DNA of 9,310 nucleotides from Chloroflexota bacterium. Lineage in GTDB: Bacteria > Chloroflexota > Anaerolineae > Anaerolineales > UBA11657. The position numbers were made by a program, and so were the translations under genes. Of this stretch, positions 5,771 to 9,310 are shown one piece after another (positions within the stretch are counted from its first letter, which is position 1; every line of letters starts with the position of its first letter). The notes below the pieces were generated by a model. The model searched no databases, had not been told where the DNA came from, and saw nothing but the letters and a program-made list of their open reading frames with translations. The DNA lies in the NCBI GenBank assembly GCA_003670425.1, contig QWRL01000087.1:1-9310 (forward strand), given 5' to 3'.

Positions 5771-6812
5771 CCAGGCCTTCGATCAGCGCGCGCAGCACGC
5801 TTACGCTGCGCGCATATTCGCGCAGCGACAAATGTTCGTGCGGGGTGTGGTCAAGCGCAGAGTCGCCCGGGCCGTACGCTGCAGCCGGGCAGTCCCAGAG
5901 CGGCCCCAAAATATTCAGGTCTGATGTTCCAGTCTTCAACACAAATTGCGGCTGGCCGCCGGCTGTGCGGATGGCTGCAAGCGCAGCCCGCACCAGCGGC
6001 GTATTCTTCGCAGCGCGGTAGGCGGGCAGTGCTTCGCCGCGGGCTGTCACTGTTACTTCGGGGCCGCTCAGCATGCGCACAACATCATCGGCAACTGCGG
6101 CATGCATGCCTTCGGGCAGGCGCAGGCAGATTTGCAAGCGCGCTATTTCTTCGAGCCCGTCATTCTCAGAGTGCATGCTGCGCAGCAGCGGCGTCACTTG
6201 GTCAAACGTGCGCTCGCGCCCGGTGTTGAACTCGCGCGCCCAGGCCTGCAGGCGCTGCCACGCGGCTGCGGCTTGCTCTGGCGCAGCGGCTGCTTCGCCG
6301 GCGCTGTGAGAAATTGCGCGGCGCACAGTCAGCTCAAACCACGCACTGCCTTTATAGCCGAGCGTGACGCGTTCCCAACCACTGGGCTCACCCACCAGTA
6401 AATAATCCGGGCGCGCAAACTGTGCGCGCAAGTGCGCGGCACCGGGTGAGGCAGCCTCCTCGCCCACTGCGCCAATCACCGTGATAGTCAGGTCCGCAGC
6501 TGCGCTGGCGGCCGCGGCATCCACAAACGCAGCAAGTGCACCCTTCGCATCCACTGCGCCGCGCCCGTAAAGCACATCGCCTTCCGCGCGCACATCAATC
6601 TCGCCCGGCACAGTGTCGATATGCCCGAGTAGCAGCAGGTGGCGCGCGCCATTGCCAATGGCGCCAACTGCATTGCCGGCCGCATCTACATGTGTGCGCA
6701 GCCCAAGTGCTTGCATGTGCTGCACCAGCCACTGCACCGCAGCGTTTTCGTGTCCGGACGGGCTGTAGATGCGCAGCAAGCCGAGCAGTGTCTGCGGGAG
6801 ATCGTTATGCAT
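5745..6812 (-). CDS. lysK: [LysW]-lysine (or ornithine) hydrolase, M20 family metallopeptidase
   Basis: A 355-residue zinc/cobalt-dependent M20 amidohydrolase. In the LysW pathway LysK cuts the bond between the C-terminal Glu of the carrier protein LysW and the finished amino acid, releasing lysine (or ornithine). Metal and catalytic residues are in place: H64 and D66 in GHIDTVPG, bridging D88 in GRGAVDAKG, catalytic E118 and metal ligand E119 in GAVGEEAASPG, E142 in VGEPSG, and H322 in YGPGDSALDHTPHEH. The family also contains ArgE and DapE; the lysY-lysZ-lysJ context decides for LysK. The ATG at 6812 gives a normal N-terminus, but no Shine-Dalgarno sequence precedes it. It is last in the minus-strand cluster, separated from lysJ by 164 nt. 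The stop (5745-5747) lies inside the opposite response-regulator gene, adding a short tail SSYSR encoded by shared DNA. Confidence 0.87.
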   Translation of the reverse strand: MHNDLPQTLLGLLRIYSPSGHENAAVQWLVQHMQALGLRTHVDAAGNAVGAIGNGARHLLLLGHIDTVPGEIDVRAEGDVLYGRGAVDAKGALAAFVDAAAASAAADLTITVIGAVGEEAASPGAAHLRAQFARPDYLLVGEPSGWERVTLGYKGSAWFELTVRRAISHSAGEAAAAPEQAAAAWQRLQAWAREFNTGRERTFDQVTPLLRSMHSENDGLEEIARLQICLRLPEGMHAAVADDVVRMLSGPEVTVTARGEALPAYRAAKNTPLVRAALAAIRTAGGQPQFVLKTGTSDLNILGPLWDCPAAAYGPGDSALDHTPHEHLSLREYARSVSVLRALIEGLATPSSYSR

Positions 6813-6976
6813 TTGGAATTGCTATGGTGAGAAAAGTAGTGTGTGCTTTCGCTGCCAGCCGCGCTGCTGAACTTCGCCAGTTGTAAAGTGTCTGCCGCAA
6901 CTGCCGGCTCGCTGCCGGCCTGAGTGGTCTTGTGCGCGCGGTGCGGGTACAGTGGTTGCCGGTTTGCAATGGGTCC
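6813..6976 (-). other. Non-coding gap between lysJ and lysK (164 nt)
   Basis: The other lys genes here are separated by 1 and 12 nt, so this gap stands out. An open frame on the minus strand crosses it, but it starts inside lysJ and its composition (Arg/Ala/Gln-rich, no motif) looks like a shadow. I find no convincing promoter for lysK; the best -35-like TTTACA (minus strand, near 6884-6889) has no matching -10. A small imperfect palindrome spans the lysJ stop (6967-6982), and a GC hairpin lies at 6903-6919. The gap may be a leader, a processing site or the remains of a lost gene. Confidence 0.55.
6903..6919 (-). repeat. GC-only hairpin in the lysJ-lysK gap
   Basis: GCCGGC (6903-6908), a 5-nt loop and GCCGGC (6914-6919) can form a 6-bp stem of G-C pairs on either strand. 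No run of T follows on the minus strand, so it is not a classical intrinsic terminator. It could stabilise mRNA ends or lower read-through into lysK. Because GCCGGC is self-complementary and GC-rich, chance occurrence is possible. Confidence 0.35.
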
Positions 6977-8212
6977 CTATTGGCTGCTGCGCAGCGCTTC
7001 TGAGATTGCGTGCTGCACGCATTCCAAATCTTCTTCGCTGATCACTAGTGGCGGCAAAAGGCGCAGCACGGTGTTGCCGGCGGGCAGCGCCAGTACGCCG
7101 CGCGCTTGCCACGCCTGCAGCACCGGAGTAACTTTAGCTTTAAGTTCGAGGCCGATCAGCAGGCCAAGGCCGCGCACCTCGCGTACGCCGGGCAGGTTTG
7201 CGCTGCGCAAACTGAGCATGAGTGCGGTGCCAAGGCGCTCCGCGCGCTGCGGCAGCTGCTCCGCTTGCAGCGCGTGCAGCGCTGCGAGCGCCGCCGCGCA
7301 CGCCAGCGGATTTCCGCCAAAGGTGGAGCCATGCAGGCCGGTATCCAATGCGCCGACCCGGCTGCCAATCAACACGGCGCCGATGGGCAATCCGCCGGCC
7401 AGGGATTTTGCGATGCACAGCAGATCGGGCTGCACGCCAGAGTGCTCGCAGGCAAAGATGCGCCCGGTGCGGCCAATGCCGGTTTGCACTTCGTCGATGA
7501 TAAGCAGCGCGCCGCGATCGTGGCACAGGCGCTGGGCTGCCAATAGATATTGCGGATCGGCCGGGCGCACACCGCCCTCACCTTGCACCACTTCCAGAAT
7601 AACGGCGGCGGTTTGGCTGGTCAACGCGGCATCGAGCGCGTCAAGATCGTTATAGGTCACATGCGTTATGCCGGCCAGCAGTGGTTCAAACGGTTCGCGA
7701 TATTTGTCCTGGCCGGTGAGGCTGAGTGCACCCATTGTGCGGCCGTGAAAACTGCGCTTCGCACTGATAACCGCCGGCCGGCCGGTTGCGGCGCGTGCAA
7801 ACTTGTAGGCAGCTTCCACCGCCTCGGTGCCGGAATTGCAAAGGAATGCGCGCTCAATGCCGGCTGGTGCCAGCTCCACAAGGCGCTGCAATAGCTGCGC
7901 GCGCTGATCATTGTAAAAAATTTCCGGGCAGCTCAGGAGTTGCGCAGCTTGCTGCTGAACGGCGGCCACAACTGCGGGGTGGCAGTGCCCAAGGTTTGCG
8001 GCCCCCTGTCCGCCAACGCAATCGATATACATGTTGTCAGCGTCGTCCCACACCCGCGCGCCAGCACCGCGCACGATTGTGAGCGGACGCTTGGAATACA
8101 CGCCGCTGGTGTGCGCAGCCTCGAGAGTCTGCCAATGGCCGGTGCTGACATTGGGCGCGGGGAAAGTTGAAGCGGGCATTGCAAGCATTGTGGCGGTTTC
8201 GTCAGCTGGCAT
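6977..8212 (-). CDS. lysJ: [LysW]-aminoadipate semialdehyde / glutamate semialdehyde aminotransferase (PLP, class III)
   Basis: A 411-residue class-III (acetylornithine/ornithine type) aminotransferase. LysJ transfers an amino group from glutamate to the LysW-bound semialdehyde, giving LysW-lysine (or LysW-ornithine). Motifs: CVGGQGAANLGHCHP; phosphate-binding CNSGTEAVEAA (S127-G128-T129); FHGRT; VVQGEGGV with E212; PLP-ring Asp240 in LLIIDEVQTGIGRTG; Schiff-base Lys269 in CIAKSLAGGLPIG; and HGSTFGGNPLAC with Thr297. Everything needed for catalysis is present. Sequence alone cannot separate LysJ from ArgD; the lysZ and lysY neighbours make LysJ the better name. The start at 8212 is supported by AGGAG 8 nt upstream, overlapping the lysZ stop; ATG codons at positions 9 and 12 would leave that site too far away. 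The first 25 or so residues precede the fold proper. Confidence 0.9.
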   Translation of the reverse strand: MPADETATMLAMPASTFPAPNVSTGHWQTLEAAHTSGVYSKRPLTIVRGAGARVWDDADNMYIDCVGGQGAANLGHCHPAVVAAVQQQAAQLLSCPEIFYNDQRAQLLQRLVELAPAGIERAFLCNSGTEAVEAAYKFARAATGRPAVISAKRSFHGRTMGALSLTGQDKYREPFEPLLAGITHVTYNDLDALDAALTSQTAAVILEVVQGEGGVRPADPQYLLAAQRLCHDRGALLIIDEVQTGIGRTGRIFACEHSGVQPDLLCIAKSLAGGLPIGAVLIGSRVGALDTGLHGSTFGGNPLACAAALAALHALQAEQLPQRAERLGTALMLSLRSANLPGVREVRGLGLLIGLELKAKVTPVLQAWQARGVLALPAGNTVLRLLPPLVISEEDLECVQHAISEALRSSQ

Positions 8213-8221
8213 GGTGTTGGT

Positions 8222-8226
8222 CTCCT
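8222..8226 (-). promoter_or_regulatory. Ribosome binding site of lysJ
   Basis: On the minus strand AGGAG lies 8 nt before the lysJ ATG at 8212 and overlaps the lysZ TAG stop. It is the clearest Shine-Dalgarno sequence in the window, fixes the lysJ start, and suggests that ribosomes finishing lysZ re-initiate at lysJ. Confidence 0.75.
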
Positions 8227-9055
8227 AGCTAATGGTGGTGCCGGCGCCGTTCAGGGCCGCACTGAGCGGCGCGGCGCAGCGCCCGTCGGCAATCGTCACG
8301 CGCGTCACGCCGCCATCCAGGGCTTCGCGGGCCGCAAGCAATTTGCGCTTCATGCGTCCGTGCGCGAGTGTGTCTTGAGCATGCTGCAACTCGGCGGCGG
8401 GCAGCCGGGAAATGAGGGACTGCTCGCTGTGCACATCGCGCAACAAGCCGGGAACATTGCTGAGCACAATCAGCGTGGGTGCGCCCAGCGCCACTGCCAG
8501 CTGCGCAGCTGCGCGGTCGCCGTCAACATTTAACGGCGTGCCGTCAGCTGCGATTGCGACCGGAGCAATTACCGGCAGGTGGCCGGCCTGCAACAGGCTG
8601 ACAAGCAGCTCTGCGCGCACCTGCTTGATGCTGCCCGTATGGTCGTCGCGCAGTACTTTGCGTTTTCCGTTTGCGACCACCTGCAGTACTGCTTTGCGAT
8701 CCGCAAGCAGCAATCCGCCGTCAATGCCGCTAAGGCCCACTGCGCTGCAGCCCAGTGCGTTCAAGCGCGCACACAGCTGCCGGTTGAGCAGTGCCGTGGC
8801 CATCAAGAATATCTCAAGCGTGCGCGCATCTGTGTAGCGGCTGCTGTGCCCGCTTGCCGTGGTTACAAACTGAGCGGGATGTCCGAGCTGTGCGCCGAGT
8901 TGCGTTGCCATGTCCGAACCGCCGTGTACGAGCAGCAGTAATTGGCCGGCGCGCTGCAGTGCAGCCACATCAGCGCAGATCTCCTCGCGCGCCACGCCGG
9001 CGGCTCCGCCAATTTTTACGACCACTAATGTTTTGGTTGTGGCTGCTGTTTGCAT
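8225..9055 (-). CDS. lysZ: [LysW]-aminoadipate (or glutamate) kinase, amino acid kinase family
   Basis: A 276-residue member of the amino acid kinase family, close to N-acetylglutamate kinase (ArgB). LysZ uses ATP to phosphorylate the side-chain carboxylate of the amino acid held on LysW. Visible: VVVKIGGAAG (Lys14 and glycines bind ATP phosphates), LLVHGGSDMA, SSRYTDARTLEIF at about 71-83, GLSGIDGGLL, LNVDGDRAAA and AHGRMKRKLLAA with the phosphate-stabilising Lys near 236. The SSRYTD segment, where ArgB usually reads GLRVTD, and the GRMKRK segment match my memory of Thermus LysZ better than ArgB; this is recollection, not an alignment. I chose the ATG at 9055 because it lies 1 nt after the lysY stop (TAA-C-ATG) and starts right before the first beta strand; an in-frame start at 9109 would add 18 residues inside lysY. 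No Shine-Dalgarno sequence is seen, which fits translational coupling. Confidence 0.88.
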   Translation of the reverse strand: MQTAATTKTLVVVKIGGAAGVAREEICADVAALQRAGQLLLLVHGGSDMATQLGAQLGHPAQFVTTASGHSSRYTDARTLEIFLMATALLNRQLCARLNALGCSAVGLSGIDGGLLLADRKAVLQVVANGKRKVLRDDHTGSIKQVRAELLVSLLQAGHLPVIAPVAIAADGTPLNVDGDRAAAQLAVALGAPTLIVLSNVPGLLRDVHSEQSLISRLPAAELQHAQDTLAHGRMKRKLLAAREALDGGVTRVTIADGRCAAPLSAALNGAGTTIS

Positions 9056-9056
9056 G

Positions 9057-9310
9057 TTACACGGGATGCAGGCCGCGAAAATCGAGCGCAGTGGTTTCGT
9101 CGAATCCACACATAATATTCATGCACTGCACGGCGCTGCCGGCCGCACCCTTCATTAGGTTATCAAGTGCGCACACGCTCACCACGCGCCCGGTGCGCGC
9201 ATCCAGGTCAAAGCTCACATCTGCAAAGTTTGTGCCCGCCAAAAGTTTCGGCTCGGGCCGGCGATACAGTCCGTGCGCCTCGCGCACACTGCGCACAAAC
9301 GACTCGGCTT
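9057..9310 (-). CDS. lysY: [LysW]-aminoadipyl / glutamyl phosphate reductase, C-terminal part (5' end beyond the right edge)
   Basis: The last 83 residues of an ArgC/LysY-type NADPH-dependent reductase; the frame is open to the window edge. LysY reduces the acyl phosphate made by LysZ to the semialdehyde used by LysJ. The visible C-terminus has LLAGTNFADVSFDLD and then ALDNLMKGAAGSAVQCMN followed by IMCGFDETTAL, the conserved closing segment of this family; the AVQCMN form is one I associate with LysY more than ArgC. The NADPH-binding domain, the catalytic Cys and the catalytic His lie outside the window and cannot be checked. The gene ends in TAA at 9057-9059, 1 nt before lysZ. An apparent start at 9296 (GTG) is internal. 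Confidence 0.87.
   Translation of the reverse strand, partial: AESFVRSVREAHGLYRRPEPKLLAGTNFADVSFDLDARTGRVVSVCALDNLMKGAAGSAVQCMNIMCGFDETTALDFRGLHPV

Noticed and set aside
6822..7112. A 96-codon minus-strand frame over the lysJ-lysK gap
   Set aside because: Most of it lies inside lysJ in another frame, and the protein is Arg/Ala/Gln-rich without any motif; in particular it is not LysW, lacking its cysteine motifs and C-terminal Glu.
9056..9109. Upstream start for lysZ at 9109
   Set aside because: It would add 18 residues overlapping lysY; the ATG at 9055, 1 nt after the lysY stop, gives the normal kinase N-terminus.

Overview
The window is a GC-rich bacterial chromosome segment, about 60 % GC by eye, packed with ordinary-looking core genes. 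I see no mobile element, phage gene, CRISPR array, tRNA or rRNA. The best clue to the host is a set of LysW-dependent (alpha-aminoadipate type) lysine or ornithine genes beside clpB and an OmpR-type response regulator. That mix, with the protein style, fits Chloroflexota (Anaerolineae-like). This is an inference; Deinococcota or another deep-branching phylum is not excluded.

There are three transcription blocks. (1) Left, minus strand, 1-1209: rbsK (ribokinase), followed 3 nt later by the N-terminal 92 residues of a GT4-type glycosyltransferase that runs off the left edge. (2) Centre, plus strand, 1526-5770: clpB (disaggregase), a PP2C-type Ser/Thr phosphatase, and an OmpR/PhoB-type response regulator. 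A perfect TATAAT sits between clpB and the phosphatase, so the last two genes may form their own unit. (3) Right, minus strand, 9310-5745: lysY (3' end only), lysZ, lysJ and lysK. These are consecutive steps after a substrate is attached to the carrier protein LysW: phosphorylation, reduction, transamination and release. lysW and lysX are not in the window and are expected beyond the right edge. lysY-lysZ are 1 nt apart and lysZ-lysJ 12 nt apart, so they are tightly coupled; a 164-nt non-coding gap precedes lysK.

Blocks 1 and 2 diverge from a 316-nt intergenic region rich in short inverted repeats. Blocks 2 and 3 converge and overlap by 26 nt at 5745-5770, leaving no room for a conventional terminator between them.

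The most unusual feature is in ClpB. The second AAA+ module has a P-loop ending Gly-Lys-Pro instead of Gly-Lys-Thr/Ser, while the first module is intact. I found no convincing new multi-gene system; the findings are oddities within known families and questions of regulation.
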